A stretch of DNA of 64,000 nt from Snodgrassella alvi_G (GTDB lineage Bacteria > Pseudomonadota > Gammaproteobacteria > Burkholderiales > Neisseriaceae), in the NCBI GenBank assembly GCA_946478525.1, contig CAMLCH010000004.1, positions 47,649-111,648 of the forward strand. The letters are read 5' to 3'. The stretch's first letter is position 1; the number at the start of each line of letters is the position of its first letter. Under the pieces are notes generated by a model. It ran no database searches and had not been told where the DNA came from. It was given only the letters and a program-made list of their open reading frames with translations. Positions 43,049 through 52,205 of this stretch are shown here, piece by piece. The translations under genes were made by a program, and so were the position numbers.

Positions 43049-44174
43049 GAAAGACACTTCTTTGTTAGAGAATGATGATGATTATAACGATGATTTGCCA
43101 TTTGGGGCAGATCAATCTGCAGAAAGTTTAAAAAAATGGATCGTACCAAACGAGCTTGCCGGCTCGCGGCTGGATGCAGCACTAGCCAAATTAATGCCAG
43201 ACTATTCGCGTAGTCGCTTGACTAGCTGGATTAAAGAGGGACATGTTACCGTAAATGATGTAGTTGTCGTACCCAAATTTAAACTCATTGGGGGCGAAAA
43301 AATTAACGTTGCCATTCAGGCAGATGAAATGCAGTTAGCATTTACGCCTGAGAATATGCCATTGGATATCATTTATGAAGACGATAGCGTTCTGGTGTTG
43401 AATAAGCCCGCCGGACTTGTCGTGCATCCGGCAGCTGGCAATTGGCAGGGGACTTTATTAAATGGGCTTTTGGCCTATTGTCCGTCATTGGCTCAGGTGC
43501 CACGTGCTGGCATCGTTCATCGTCTGGATAAAGATACCAGTGGTTTATTGGTGGTCGCTAAAACTTTGCAGGCTCAAAATCATCTGGTGCGCCAATTACA
43601 GCAACGTTCGGTTAAGCGTACCTATCGTGCTGTTGCCGATGGCGTAGTGCCCTTTGATGGCAAAATTGAAACACTAATCGGGCGGGATCCGCATAATCGT
43701 ACCCGTATGGCTGTAGTTCCTTTTGGAGGCAAAGAAGCTATAACTCATGTCAAGGTATTAGAGCGTTATGCAGATTTCAGCTATATTGAATGTCAGCTGG
43801 AAACCGGACGTACCCATCAAATTCGGGTACATATGAAAGCAGCTGGTCATCCTTTGGCTGGTGATGCGCTTTATGGCAATCCGCGCCATTCGGCTACCGC
43901 AGAAGTGAAGGCTGCCATCAAAGCAATGGCGCGACAGGCTTTGCACGCCTATCGGCTAAGTTTTATCCATCCGCAGACATTGGAAATTGTCCAGTTTGAA
44001 GCTCCGTTGCCAGCAGATATTTATCACTTATTATCTGTTTTACGTTTACAGGCTGGTATGAGTTCATCGCTTAGTCATGAAGAAGAATGGCAACAGCGTC
44101 TTGAGATCGATGCTGATGATGAGGACTGGGATGATGACGATTACGATGTCGATGTAATCTATGTGCGTGATTAA
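43047..44174 (+). CDS. rluD: 23S rRNA pseudouridine synthase RluD
   Basis: RluD makes pseudouridines 1911, 1915 and 1917 in helix 69 of 23S rRNA. The 375-residue protein has an acidic N-terminal extension and an S4-like domain (SRLDAALAKLMPDYSRSRL). The catalytic block HRLDKDTSGLLVVAK contains the essential aspartate, and TGRTHQIRVHM lies later. A very acidic tail (DADDEDWDDDDYDVD) is unusual and may modulate RNA binding. ATG 43047 is divergent from and overlaps the bamD ATG. No ribosome site precedes it, so TTG 43062 is an alternative start. The order with bamD and pgeF matches that in E. coli. Confidence 0.93.
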   Translation: MKDTSLLENDDDYNDDLPFGADQSAESLKKWIVPNELAGSRLDAALAKLMPDYSRSRLTSWIKEGHVTVNDVVVVPKFKLIGGEKINVAIQADEMQLAFTPENMPLDIIYEDDSVLVLNKPAGLVVHPAAGNWQGTLLNGLLAYCPSLAQVPRAGIVHRLDKDTSGLLVVAKTLQAQNHLVRQLQQRSVKRTYRAVADGVVPFDGKIETLIGRDPHNRTRMAVVPFGGKEAITHVKVLERYADFSYIECQLETGRTHQIRVHMKAAGHPLAGDALYGNPRHSATAEVKAAIKAMARQALHAYRLSFIHPQTLEIVQFEAPLPADIYHLLSVLRLQAGMSSSLSHEEEWQQRLEIDADDEDWDDDDYDVDVIYVRD

Positions 44175-44185
44175 GGGAATAGCTG

Positions 44186-44977
44186 ATGACACAATGGGAT
44201 ATGAATCAGGTGCTGGGACTGAAGCATGATCAAAATAGTTTTTTTTGCGCAGACTGGCCAGCTCCCGCCAGTGTATACACATTAATCACCACCCGTAAAG
44301 GAGGATACAGCCGATCACCCTTTACCTCGCTTAATGTGGGTATGCACGTCGGCGATGATCCACAGTCTGTACAGTGTAATCGAGATCTGGTGCAGCAACA
44401 TGTCACCAAACCTTTGGCATATTTGCAACAAGTGCATGGTACCGAGGTAATTAATGCTCTGGACGCTGTAAGGGCTTTAGAGGCTGGTGAGCCGTGGCAG
44501 GCAGATGCCAGCTTTTGCCGATTAGGTAGTAATGTTGCTTGTGCTATTATGACAGCAGATTGTTTACCTGTGTTATTGTGCGACCGTGCTGGTACAGTAG
44601 TTGCCGCTGCCCATGCTGGTTGGCGTGGTTTGGCCCATGGAATATTACAAAATACTGTTGAAGCCATGCAAATAAACCCAATGGAAATTCTCGCTTATCT
44701 GGGGCCTGCGATTGGGCCGGAAGCGTTTGAAGTTGGCGCAGAAGTACAGCAGGCATTTTGTTTGCATCAGCCCAAAGCCGAAACTGCTTTTGTCGATATT
44801 GGTAATGAACATTATCTGGCTGATATTTATGCTTTAGCAAGGTTGGCATTGGCTGATGCGGGTGTGCATCAGGTATATGGTGGTACAGAATGCACTGTAC
44901 TACAACGTGATCGTTATTTTTCTTATCGTCGTGACGGGCAAACCGGCCGTATGCTTAGTGCAATCTGGCTCGAATAA
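44186..44977 (+). CDS. pgeF: Purine nucleoside/peptidoglycan-editing factor PgeF (YfiH)
   Basis: This 263-residue protein of the YfiH/DUF152 family (multi-copper-polyphenol-oxidase-like fold) has been reported both as a peptidoglycan-editing factor and, in homologues, as a purine nucleoside phosphorylase/deaminase. Family blocks are TTRKGGYSRSPFTSLN, QQVHGTEV, MTADCLPVLL with the metal-binding cysteine, AAHAGWRGL with histidine, and YLGPAIGPEAFEVG. It lies 11 bases after rluD and is cotranscribed, as in many proteobacteria. Confidence 0.93.
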   Translation: MTQWDMNQVLGLKHDQNSFFCADWPAPASVYTLITTRKGGYSRSPFTSLNVGMHVGDDPQSVQCNRDLVQQHVTKPLAYLQQVHGTEVINALDAVRALEAGEPWQADASFCRLGSNVACAIMTADCLPVLLCDRAGTVVAAAHAGWRGLAHGILQNTVEAMQINPMEILAYLGPAIGPEAFEVGAEVQQAFCLHQPKAETAFVDIGNEHYLADIYALARLALADAGVHQVYGGTECTVLQRDRYFSYRRDGQTGRMLSAIWLE

Positions 44978-45311
44978 AAAGCCAATGTTATAAAAATGCT
45001 TATATACAAACGACAGTAATTTTTTAGCTAGGCCATCAACATTATTTTTGTGATAAACCATTAATTTGTACAATTAAGTTGCTGATGATTATGCCAAAAT
45101 TTCACCTCTATAGTTGATAACATAATGGCGAAAAATTCCTAATTAAAATGAGAGATAAAACGTTATGGTAAATATATAATATATATTTATTAATTTTTAT
45201 ATAGAAATTGTTTAGAGCTCCATTACGATCATGGTTTAATCATTTAATTATGGCAATAAACAATATATAAATTACTTTTTCTCAATTAATATGATCAACA
45301 GGGGATAATGA
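44978..45311. other. Intergenic region before the DUF6882-like gene
   Basis: About 330 AT-rich bases. No clear terminator follows pgeF, and no gene or notable repeat is seen. Confidence 0.5.
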
Positions 45312-45839
45312 ATGAGTAGTTTTTTTAAAAAACCTTTTAGTAACAAAATGAAAGATACTGATCTGGATACAACTACGCTTTCTGAACCGGAGCTTACCAT
45401 TGAACGCGCTAATAAAGAATTACAATTACGTACGCAGATAGCGATAGATACCATCGGTCTTGATAGTGCTGCATGGTGTGTTGATCTTAATGCTGGTACT
45501 ATTACTTTTACTAATGATGAAAAAAACATAGTGGTAACTGCACCAATACAAATAGTAGGTACTTATAATTCAGAGGATAGTACGTGGTTATGGGGATGGG
45601 ATCACCCATCAGTTAATGAATCTCTTAGTGTTTCGGCTCAAAAAGTACGAGATTTTGGTACACAATATAATCTGGAAAAACTTACTACACGCAAACTTAT
45701 AATTTCTTTGGATGATGCTTGGGAATTTGCTGCACTTGCATGTTATATCGGTGGTGGTGAAGGATGCTATGCCGGATCGTCAGGTCCAACGAGAATATTC
45801 ATGGTATATGGTACTATGACAATTTCTAACAAAGATTAA
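45312..45839 (+). CDS. DUF6882-like cytoplasmic protein
   Basis: This 175-residue protein has no signal peptide or membrane helix. The segment STWLWGWDHPSVNESLS is typical of DUF6882-type proteins, a widespread, uncharacterised group often found as orphan genes or near toxin loci. A GGGG ribosome site precedes the ATG. It is followed by a good terminator and seems to form a single-gene unit. Beyond the family resemblance, which is from memory, no function can be assigned. Confidence 0.6.
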   Translation: MSSFFKKPFSNKMKDTDLDTTTLSEPELTIERANKELQLRTQIAIDTIGLDSAAWCVDLNAGTITFTNDEKNIVVTAPIQIVGTYNSEDSTWLWGWDHPSVNESLSVSAQKVRDFGTQYNLEKLTTRKLIISLDDAWEFAALACYIGGGEGCYAGSSGPTRIFMVYGTMTISNKD

Positions 45840-45938
45840 TCAACATGATTAATAACAAAAAATACTGCTGACCAAAGGATTCTAGTCTTGTTCTGAAAAC
45901 AGAATTTGCAAATTAAAATTACAACTTTTTGGTATGTC

Positions 45939-45975
45939 ATCGCCGTTTTTCAAATGAAGAATCCGGCGATTTTTT
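45939..45975 (+). terminator. Terminator after the DUF6882-like gene
   Basis: ATCGCCG (45939-45945) pairs with CGGCGAT (45964-45970), with an inner TTC/GAA, and is followed by five T residues. It separates this gene from leuA. Confidence 0.75.
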
Positions 45976-46020
45976 AGTTATAAGTATAAGCTCAAAAATC
46001 ATTATTTCTATTTTGTCCAA

Positions 46021-46083
46021 AATGTCTAAATTAAATTATTTATATTTAAAATAAATATAAATTTAACTTGCTTTAATGTCTAA
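46021..46083. promoter_or_regulatory. Symmetrical elements upstream of the leuA fusion
   Basis: AATGTCTAA occurs twice (46021-46029 and 46075-46083). Between the copies lies an 11-bp perfect inverted repeat (46038-46048 with 46052-46062, core TTATATTTA/TAAATATAA). Because the downstream gene carries its own DNA-binding domain, these are candidate autoregulatory operators. The inverted repeat is pure A/T, so chance is not excluded. Confidence 0.35.
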
Positions 46084-46127
46084 TTATACGTATATTAAAA
46101 TAATAAAATAATTTAAAGCATAATGAT

Positions 46128-47945
46128 ATGAGTAAATTAGACAAAAAGTCAGTAATGCAACTGAATATCGATCGGCTCATCGCCTATTTTAACGGCGTCA
46201 ATGCTTTGGCAGAGGCTCTGCAACATTATTATCCAGAAGATGCAGTGTCTGCTGCTGCGATTTATAAATGGCGTAAACGTGGTTCATTACCTTTAAATCA
46301 GCTACAGAAAATTATTTTAATGGCTGAAAAACAAGGTAAACCAATAGATATTAATGTATTTATGCGACACAACCATACTACCCCGGAGAAAATTAAAATG
46401 ACCAGCACTAATAATCGAGTCATTATTTTTGATACTACGTTGCGTGATGGGGAGCAATCGCCAGGCGCAGCCATGACTAAAGAAGAAAAAATCCGCATTG
46501 CGCGCCAGTTGGAAAAACTTGGTGTAGATGTTATTGAAGCAGGCTTTGCTGCGGCCAGTGAGGGAGATTTCGATGCTATTCACAGCATTGCCGAAGTAAT
46601 CCAGCATGCTACGGTGTGTTCATTATGTCGCGCTAATGAACGTGATGTACGTAAAGCGGGTGAAGCAATTGCTCCTGCCAGCAAAAAACGTATTCATACT
46701 TTTATTGCTACCAGTCCTTTGCACATGGAGCATAAATTGCGCATGAAACCGCAAGAAGTAAAAGAGGCTGCTGTAAAAGCAGTAAAAATTGCGCGTGAAT
46801 ATACTGATGATGTGGAATTTTCCTGTGAAGATGCGTTGCGCAGCGACATTAATTTTCTGGCTGAAGTTTGTCAGGCCGTGATTGAAGCAGGTGCAACTAC
46901 AATTAATATTCCCGATACGGTTGGCTATGCTATTCCATTTCAGACAGAGGTATTTTTCCGTGAACTGATTCAGAAAACTCCAAATAGTGATAAAGTAATC
47001 TGGTCGGCACACTGTCACAACGATTTGGGTCTGGCTGTTAGTAATTCATTGGCTGCGGTCATTGGCGGAGCCAGACAGGTAGAATGTACCATTAACGGGT
47101 TAGGTGAACGGGCTGGTAATGCTAGCCTTGAAGAAGTGGTGATGGCGTTGAAAACCCGTCACGATGTATTTAATCTGGAAACAGGAATTGATACTACTCA
47201 GATTGTGCCTACCTCAAAAATGGTCTCCACGATTACCGGTTATCCAATTCAGCCTAATAAAGCCATTGTTGGCGCCAATGCTTTTGCGCATGAATCCGGT
47301 ATCCATCAGGATGGCGTACTGAAATGCCGGGAAACATATGAAATTATGTCGGCAGAATCAGTTGGCTGGAGTAATAATCGCCTGACTTTGGGTAAATTAT
47401 CTGGTCGTAATGCTTTCCGTACTAAACTACAGGAGCTGGGCATTGAGCTTGGTAGTGAGGAAGCACTCAATTCTGCCTTTGCCCGCTTTAAAGAGCTGGC
47501 AGATAAAAAACGAGAGATCTTCGATGAAGATTTACACGCACTGGTATCAGATGAGTTGGTAAGCCGTGCGCCTGATCGCTACAAATATGTTTCTTTATGT
47601 ATCCATAGTGAAACTGGTGAAGAACCGACTGCTGAGATAGTCTTTAATACAGATGGCGAAGAAAAACGTGCCAGCAGCCATGGCTCCGGACCGATAGATG
47701 CGGTGTTTAAAGCCATTGAATCTAAAGTGAACAGTTTTGCCGATTTACAGCTTTATTCGGTAAATGCGATTACTGCTGGCACTGAAAGTCAAGGTGAAGT
47801 AACTGTGCGTTTATCACGCGAAGGCTATATAGTTAATGGTCAGGGAGCTGATACCGATATTCTCGTCGCCAGCGCCAAAGCTTATTTGTCAGCATTAAAT
47901 AAGCTGGAAGAAAGTCCGCGTATTAAAGCACAGGGCGTAATTTAA
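46128..47945 (+). CDS. leuA: 2-isopropylmalate synthase with N-terminal YdaS/Cro-like DNA-binding domain
   Basis: LeuA condenses acetyl-CoA with 2-oxoisovalerate, the first committed step of leucine synthesis. The 605-residue frame is about 90 residues longer than usual. Residues 1-75 are a Cro/CI-like helix-turn-helix of the YdaS type (FNGVNALAEAL then AAAIYKWRKRGSLPLNQL). From residue 91 it is a normal LeuA: FDTTLRDGEQSPG, the HCHNDLGLAVSNS metal site, NGLGERAGNA, and a C-terminal leucine-sensing domain. ATG 46398 (residue 91) has its own GGAG ten bases upstream, so a standard-length LeuA could also be made. Either a fused regulator-enzyme or two nested products is possible; no stop separates the parts. 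Confidence 0.92.
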   Translation: MSKLDKKSVMQLNIDRLIAYFNGVNALAEALQHYYPEDAVSAAAIYKWRKRGSLPLNQLQKIILMAEKQGKPIDINVFMRHNHTTPEKIKMTSTNNRVIIFDTTLRDGEQSPGAAMTKEEKIRIARQLEKLGVDVIEAGFAAASEGDFDAIHSIAEVIQHATVCSLCRANERDVRKAGEAIAPASKKRIHTFIATSPLHMEHKLRMKPQEVKEAAVKAVKIAREYTDDVEFSCEDALRSDINFLAEVCQAVIEAGATTINIPDTVGYAIPFQTEVFFRELIQKTPNSDKVIWSAHCHNDLGLAVSNSLAAVIGGARQVECTINGLGERAGNASLEEVVMALKTRHDVFNLETGIDTTQIVPTSKMVSTITGYPIQPNKAIVGANAFAHESGIHQDGVLKCRETYEIMSAESVGWSNNRLTLGKLSGRNAFRTKLQELGIELGSEEALNSAFARFKELADKKREIFDEDLHALVSDELVSRAPDRYKYVSLCIHSETGEEPTAEIVFNTDGEEKRASSHGSGPIDAVFKAIESKVNSFADLQLYSVNAITAGTESQGEVTVRLSREGYIVNGQGADTDILVASAKAYLSALNKLEESPRIKAQGVI

Positions 47946-47977
47946 TCAATCTGAATTCTTTCTCTCAATACAAATTA

Positions 47978-48022
47978 AAATGCCTGCCGGTAAACAGTGG
48001 AACTGATAACAGGCAGGCATTT
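47978..48022 (+). terminator. Terminator after leuA
   Basis: AAATGCCTGCC (47978-47988) and GGCAGGCATTT (48012-48022) form an 11-bp perfect stem with an inner CAGT/ACTG hairpin. The T run is short. Confidence 0.65.
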
Positions 48023-48367
48023 CACATATAAAAAAATTTCCTATACAAAATTTATGATAAAGTTTATTATATTTTACAAATAGATAGATTTAATCATTTG
48101 AATAGATAATTTTTAATCATCAATCAGACTTATTTTAGTTGTCCACCAAGCCAGTAAATATTCTGTTTATGGGGAAAAAACAAATATTAACCGTTAGGTT
48201 ATAGGTATTTTTAACAATTATGCATCATTTGAGTATGGTTGATTTAGGGGTATTTATAGATTTGCAGTTAGCGCACTGTTGCAGCAAATGATCTGGCTTT
48301 CTGTTGGTCTGGAATAATTAAAATAATCTAATTCAGGTATTTAATTTAATAATTAATCGAGAAAATT
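48023..48367. other. Region upstream of the urease operon
   Basis: About 345 AT-rich bases containing the urease promoter, which I cannot place. No gene is seen, and no obvious NikR-like or Fur-like palindrome stands out. Confidence 0.45.
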
Positions 48368-48670
48368 ATGCATTTAACCAGTCGTGAACAGGAAAAATTA
48401 ATGTTGTTTCTGGCCGGGGAGCTGGCTGCAAAACGTCGTGCTCGTGGTGTACGACTTAATTACCCTGAGGCTATTGCTTTGATCAGCAGCCAGTTACAGG
48501 AAGCAGCGCGTGATGGCAAGAGCGTAGCTGAACTAATGCAATACGGTGCTACGATACTGACTCGGGACGATGTGATGGAAGGTGTAGCAGACATGGTGCA
48601 TGAAGTACAGATTGAAGCAACTTTTCCAGATGGTACCAAGCTGGTTACTGTGCACCAACCAATTCGCTGA
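48368..48670 (+). CDS. ureA: Urease subunit gamma
   Basis: This is the 100-residue small structural subunit of urease, the nickel enzyme that splits urea into ammonia and CO2. It begins MHLTSREQEKLMLF and contains RGVRLNYPEAIALI and GATILTRDDVMEGV, all strongly conserved. It is the first gene of the cluster and is separate from ureB, unlike the ureAB fusion of Helicobacter. Confidence 0.97.
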   Translation: MHLTSREQEKLMLFLAGELAAKRRARGVRLNYPEAIALISSQLQEAARDGKSVAELMQYGATILTRDDVMEGVADMVHEVQIEATFPDGTKLVTVHQPIR

Positions 48671-48750
48671 ATGGCAAAATAAACTTTTCATAATTGTATT
48701 TGGCATATTTTACAAAGAATATTAATCAATTTTAAGACTGGAAAGTTGCT

Positions 48751-49065
48751 ATGATTCCCGGAGAATATATTCTGGCTGACCAAGATATTGTGGCCAATCA
48801 AAATCGCAGAACGCTTACCATTACTGTGATTAACAGTGGTGATCGCCCTGTTCAGGTAGGTTCGCACTATCATTTTTATGAAACAAATTCGGCACTGAAA
48901 TTTGATCGTGCTCAGGCTTGTGGCATGCGACTGAATATTCCATCCGGTAATGCAGTTCGCTTTGAACCGGGCGAAGCCAAAACAATTGAATTAACTGAAT
49001 TTGGTGGTCAAAAAATTGTGTTTGGTTTTCATAATGCAGTTAATGGCAAAGTAAATAAAGACTAA
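48751..49065 (+). CDS. ureB: Urease subunit beta
   Basis: This is the 104-residue beta subunit of urease. It starts MIPGEYILADQDIVANQNR and contains RPVQVGSHYHFYETN and RFEPGEAKTIEL, typical of UreB. It lies 80 bases downstream of ureA and 121 bases before ureC, gaps somewhat wider than in many urease operons. Confidence 0.97.
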   Translation: MIPGEYILADQDIVANQNRRTLTITVINSGDRPVQVGSHYHFYETNSALKFDRAQACGMRLNIPSGNAVRFEPGEAKTIELTEFGGQKIVFGFHNAVNGKVNKD

Positions 49066-49186
49066 CACCAGCGAGACTTTGGTCGGCTGCATTATCAGCC
49101 TGCAATGTTTATATTTGTTAGGCAGAAAGTCATATAAATAGTTTTATGCATACTTAATAATCAATATGAAATAGAGAAATAATATT

Positions 49187-50908
49187 ATGAGTCTGAAAAT
49201 TTCCCGCCAGCAATATGTTGCTACCTATGGGCCGACTGTCGGTGATCAAGTAAGATTGGGTGACACCGAGTTATTTGCTGAAGTTGAGCGTGATCTATTG
49301 ACATATGGTGAAGAAGGTAAATTTGGAGGTGGTAAATCTATTCGAGACGGAATGGCACAATCCGCTACAGCGCCACGCAGTAATGAAAATGTGCTGGATT
49401 TTGTCATTACCAATGTGTTGATACTGGACTATTGGGGTATTGTAAAAGCTGATATTGGTATTCGTGATGGCAAAATCGTTGCAGTTGGTCAATCAGGTAA
49501 TCCGGATACCATGGACGGAGTGCATCCTAATATGATTATTGGTGCTGCTACTGAAGTACATAATGGTGCCAACTTAATTGCGACCGCAGGCGGGATAGAT
49601 ACCCATATTCACTTTATTTCACCACAACAAATCACTCATGCCATCGAATCGGGCATTACTACCATGATTGGTGGTGGTACCGGTCCGGCCGATGGTACCA
49701 ATGCCACCACTGTTACGCCGGGAGCGTGGCATATTGAAAAAATGTTGCAGGCGGCTGAGCAGGCACCGGTTAATCTGGGTTTTTTCGGCAAAGGCAACTG
49801 TGCCACTTTAGAACCATTACGTGAACAAATTGCTGCGGGAGCACTGGGGCTAAAGATTCACGAGGACTGGGGCTCAACTGTCGCAGTAATAGATGCATCG
49901 CTACAGGTAGCAGATGAAATGGACGTACAGGTAGCGATTCATACTGATACCTTAAATGAAGGTGGTTTTCTTGAAGATACGATACAGGCAATTAAGGGGC
50001 GGGTAATTCATACATTTCATACTGAGGGGGCTGGCGGGGGACATGCACCTGATATCATTAAAGCAGCAATGTATCCCAACGTATTACCAGCCTCCACCAA
50101 TCCTACGCGTCCGTTTACCGTTAATACCATTGATGAACATTTGGATATGTTGATGGTATGTCACCATCTGGATAAAAGCGTAGCAGAAGATGTGGCTTTT
50201 GCTGATTCCCGTATTCGCCCAGAAACGATCGCAGCTGAAGATATTTTGCATGATATGGGCGTATTTTCAATTATGAGTTCCGATTCACAGGCCATGGGCA
50301 GAGTAGCAGAAGTCATCGTGCGTACCTGGCAAACTGCCGATAAAATGAAACAGCAGCGTGGCCGTCTGGCAGAGGAAACCGGTGCCAATGACAACTTCCG
50401 TATTAAGCGATATCTGGCTAAATACACCATAAATCCGGCAATTGCTCAGGGTATCAGCGATTATGTCGGTTCAATTGAAGCAGGCAAAATTGCTGATCTG
50501 GTGTTGTGGAAACCTGCCTTTTTTGGGGTTAAGCCGGAAATTATTATCAAGGGCGGCAGCATCAGTTATGCACGTATGGGTGATCCGAATGCCTCCATTC
50601 CGACACCGCAGCCAGTTATTTACCGGCCGATGTTTGGAGCGCTGGGGCGTGCTGTTCAGGATACTGCCGTGTTGTTTGTTTCTCAGGCGGGTGTGAATAA
50701 TGATATTCGTCGTCAATATGGTTTAATTAAACAAACCCTACCGGTACGCAATTGTCGTTCAATAGGCAAAAAAGACCTCATTCACAATAATGCTATGCCA
50801 GAAATTAGTGTGAATCCCGAAACATATGAAGTACGGGTCAATGGCGAGCATATAACCTGTGAACCAGCCAGCAAAGTAGCTTTGGCTCAGCGGTATTTTC
50901 TGTTTTAA
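49187..50908 (+). CDS. ureC: Urease subunit alpha (catalytic)
   Basis: This is the 573-residue catalytic subunit. The two-nickel site is complete: THIHFI histidines near residue 140, GLKIHEDWG with the lysine to be carbamylated near residue 222, AIHTDTLNE, the HTFHTEGAGGGHAPD flap region, the VCHHLDK mobile flap with the catalytic histidine, and MSSDSQAMGR. All active-site residues are present, so the enzyme should work once UreD, E, F and G load nickel, and these follow. The ATG has AGAGA upstream. Confidence 0.98.
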   Translation: MSLKISRQQYVATYGPTVGDQVRLGDTELFAEVERDLLTYGEEGKFGGGKSIRDGMAQSATAPRSNENVLDFVITNVLILDYWGIVKADIGIRDGKIVAVGQSGNPDTMDGVHPNMIIGAATEVHNGANLIATAGGIDTHIHFISPQQITHAIESGITTMIGGGTGPADGTNATTVTPGAWHIEKMLQAAEQAPVNLGFFGKGNCATLEPLREQIAAGALGLKIHEDWGSTVAVIDASLQVADEMDVQVAIHTDTLNEGGFLEDTIQAIKGRVIHTFHTEGAGGGHAPDIIKAAMYPNVLPASTNPTRPFTVNTIDEHLDMLMVCHHLDKSVAEDVAFADSRIRPETIAAEDILHDMGVFSIMSSDSQAMGRVAEVIVRTWQTADKMKQQRGRLAEETGANDNFRIKRYLAKYTINPAIAQGISDYVGSIEAGKIADLVLWKPAFFGVKPEIIIKGGSISYARMGDPNASIPTPQPVIYRPMFGALGRAVQDTAVLFVSQAGVNNDIRRQYGLIKQTLPVRNCRSIGKKDLIHNNAMPEISVNPETYEVRVNGEHITCEPASKVALAQRYFLF

Positions 50909-50934
50909 AGTAATAATATTGATATACAAATAAT

Positions 50935-51450
50935 ATGAATCTAATCATCCAATCCATTATCGGCACGCTGCAAACACTTAAGCAGCAACAGCAAATCACG
51001 ACGCAGATGTTGGATACAGTTAGTCTGCAATGGTTTGAAGCAGACCGGCGTATTATTCGTACCACAACTACAGGTGGGCGCGAAATTGCTTTTCGCCTGC
51101 TGAAAGAGGGGCAGCGACTGCATCATGATGATGTGGTTTATCTGGATAAACAGCTGGTCATTGCAGTGCAAATTGAGCCAAGTGAAGTCATGGTACTTGC
51201 TCCGCAAACTTTGCCGGAAATGGCACGTGCCTGCTATGAAATCGGCAATAAACACACACCACTGTTTCTGGATGGTAATGAATTGCTGTTGCCGTTCGAT
51301 AAACCTTTATTTGAGTGGCTGCAGGCTGCCGGATTTGCACCGACACGTCAGCAACGAAGATTAAGTGAACAGTTGCGGGCTAATTCAGCGCCGGGTATCG
51401 GCGCAGGACACATCCATAGCCATGATATAACCGGCCATCACCATCATTAA
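50935..51450 (+). CDS. ureE: Urease accessory protein UreE (nickel chaperone)
   Basis: This is a 171-residue metallochaperone that delivers nickel to the UreDFG complex. It contains the two-domain UreE layout with NKHTPLFLDGNELLLPFDKP in the peptide-binding/metal-binding region. It ends in a histidine-rich tail (GHIHSHDITGHHHH) that binds extra nickel. The tail is shorter than the Klebsiella type but clearly present. The gene begins 26 bases after ureC. Confidence 0.95.
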   Translation: MNLIIQSIIGTLQTLKQQQQITTQMLDTVSLQWFEADRRIIRTTTTGGREIAFRLLKEGQRLHHDDVVYLDKQLVIAVQIEPSEVMVLAPQTLPEMARACYEIGNKHTPLFLDGNELLLPFDKPLFEWLQAAGFAPTRQQRRLSEQLRANSAPGIGAGHIHSHDITGHHHH

Positions 51451-51463
51451 TGAATTGCACTAT

Positions 51464-52183
51464 ATGTCCGGCTCAGACCGAAAAATTGATATAGAAACAC
51501 TGACACGAGCAGGTTTATTGCTGCAACTGGCCGACCCGACGCTACCAATAGGTGGTTTTAATCATTCCGGAGGGCTGGAGACTTTTGTTCAGCAAGGCAT
51601 TATTCATGATGCTGTTACACTGAAAGCATTTGCTGAAACACAGCTAAAGCAAAACTGGTTACATAATGATGGTGCTTACATGTCTCTGGCTTATACTGCT
51701 GCTACTGAACATAATCTGAATGCCCTGATATCTCTGGACAGACAGATAGGGGCGACAAAAATCGCACGTGAATTACGGGAAAGCAGTTATAAGCTCGGCA
51801 TACGCCTGCTGAAAATTTTTGCACCACATACCAGCGCAGCAATAGTGGCTTCCTATCAGGCTGCGTTAACAGCACAGCAGGTACGCGGGTTTTACCCGCT
51901 GGTATTTGGATTACTTGCTGCGTCCATGCAACTGGATAAAGCGGCTGCATTGCAGGCATTTTATTACAATGCCGTAGTAGGTTTAATTACCAACGGAGTT
52001 AAGCTGATACCGCTCAGCCAGATGGCTGGACAGGAAATGTTAATTGAATTGCATGCAGTAATAACTCATATCGTTATTGCAAGTATGCAACCGCAACAAC
52101 AGCAACTTGGCGCTACAACACTGGCAACGGACATTCGGGCAATGCAGCACGAGCGTTTGTATAGCCGTTTGTATATGAGTTAA
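51464..52183 (+). CDS. ureF: Urease accessory protein UreF
   Basis: UreF bridges UreD and UreG during nickel insertion. The roughly 239-residue helical protein has QLADPTLPIGGFNHSGGLET near the N-terminus and TNGVKLIPLSQMAGQ later, both typical. I place the start at ATG 51464; a TTG nine bases earlier is also in frame. It begins 13 bases after the ureE stop, so translation is probably coupled. Confidence 0.95.
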   Translation: MSGSDRKIDIETLTRAGLLLQLADPTLPIGGFNHSGGLETFVQQGIIHDAVTLKAFAETQLKQNWLHNDGAYMSLAYTAATEHNLNALISLDRQIGATKIARELRESSYKLGIRLLKIFAPHTSAAIVASYQAALTAQQVRGFYPLVFGLLAASMQLDKAAALQAFYYNAVVGLITNGVKLIPLSQMAGQEMLIELHAVITHIVIASMQPQQQQLGATTLATDIRAMQHERLYSRLYMS

Positions 52184-52205
52184 TGTCTCAACACTGGAGG
52201 AAAAC

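Noticed and set aside
46623..47018. A 131-residue antisense frame inside leuA
   Set aside because: It is a shadow of strongly conserved LeuA coding sequence with biased composition (many Phe, Cys, Ser) and no recognisable domain.
50350..50370. A Neisseria-type DNA uptake sequence (GGCCGTCTGG inside ureC)
   Set aside because: It lacks the GCCGTCTGAA end, lies in a coding context that explains it, and no repeated 10-12 base uptake word was found between genes elsewhere in the window.
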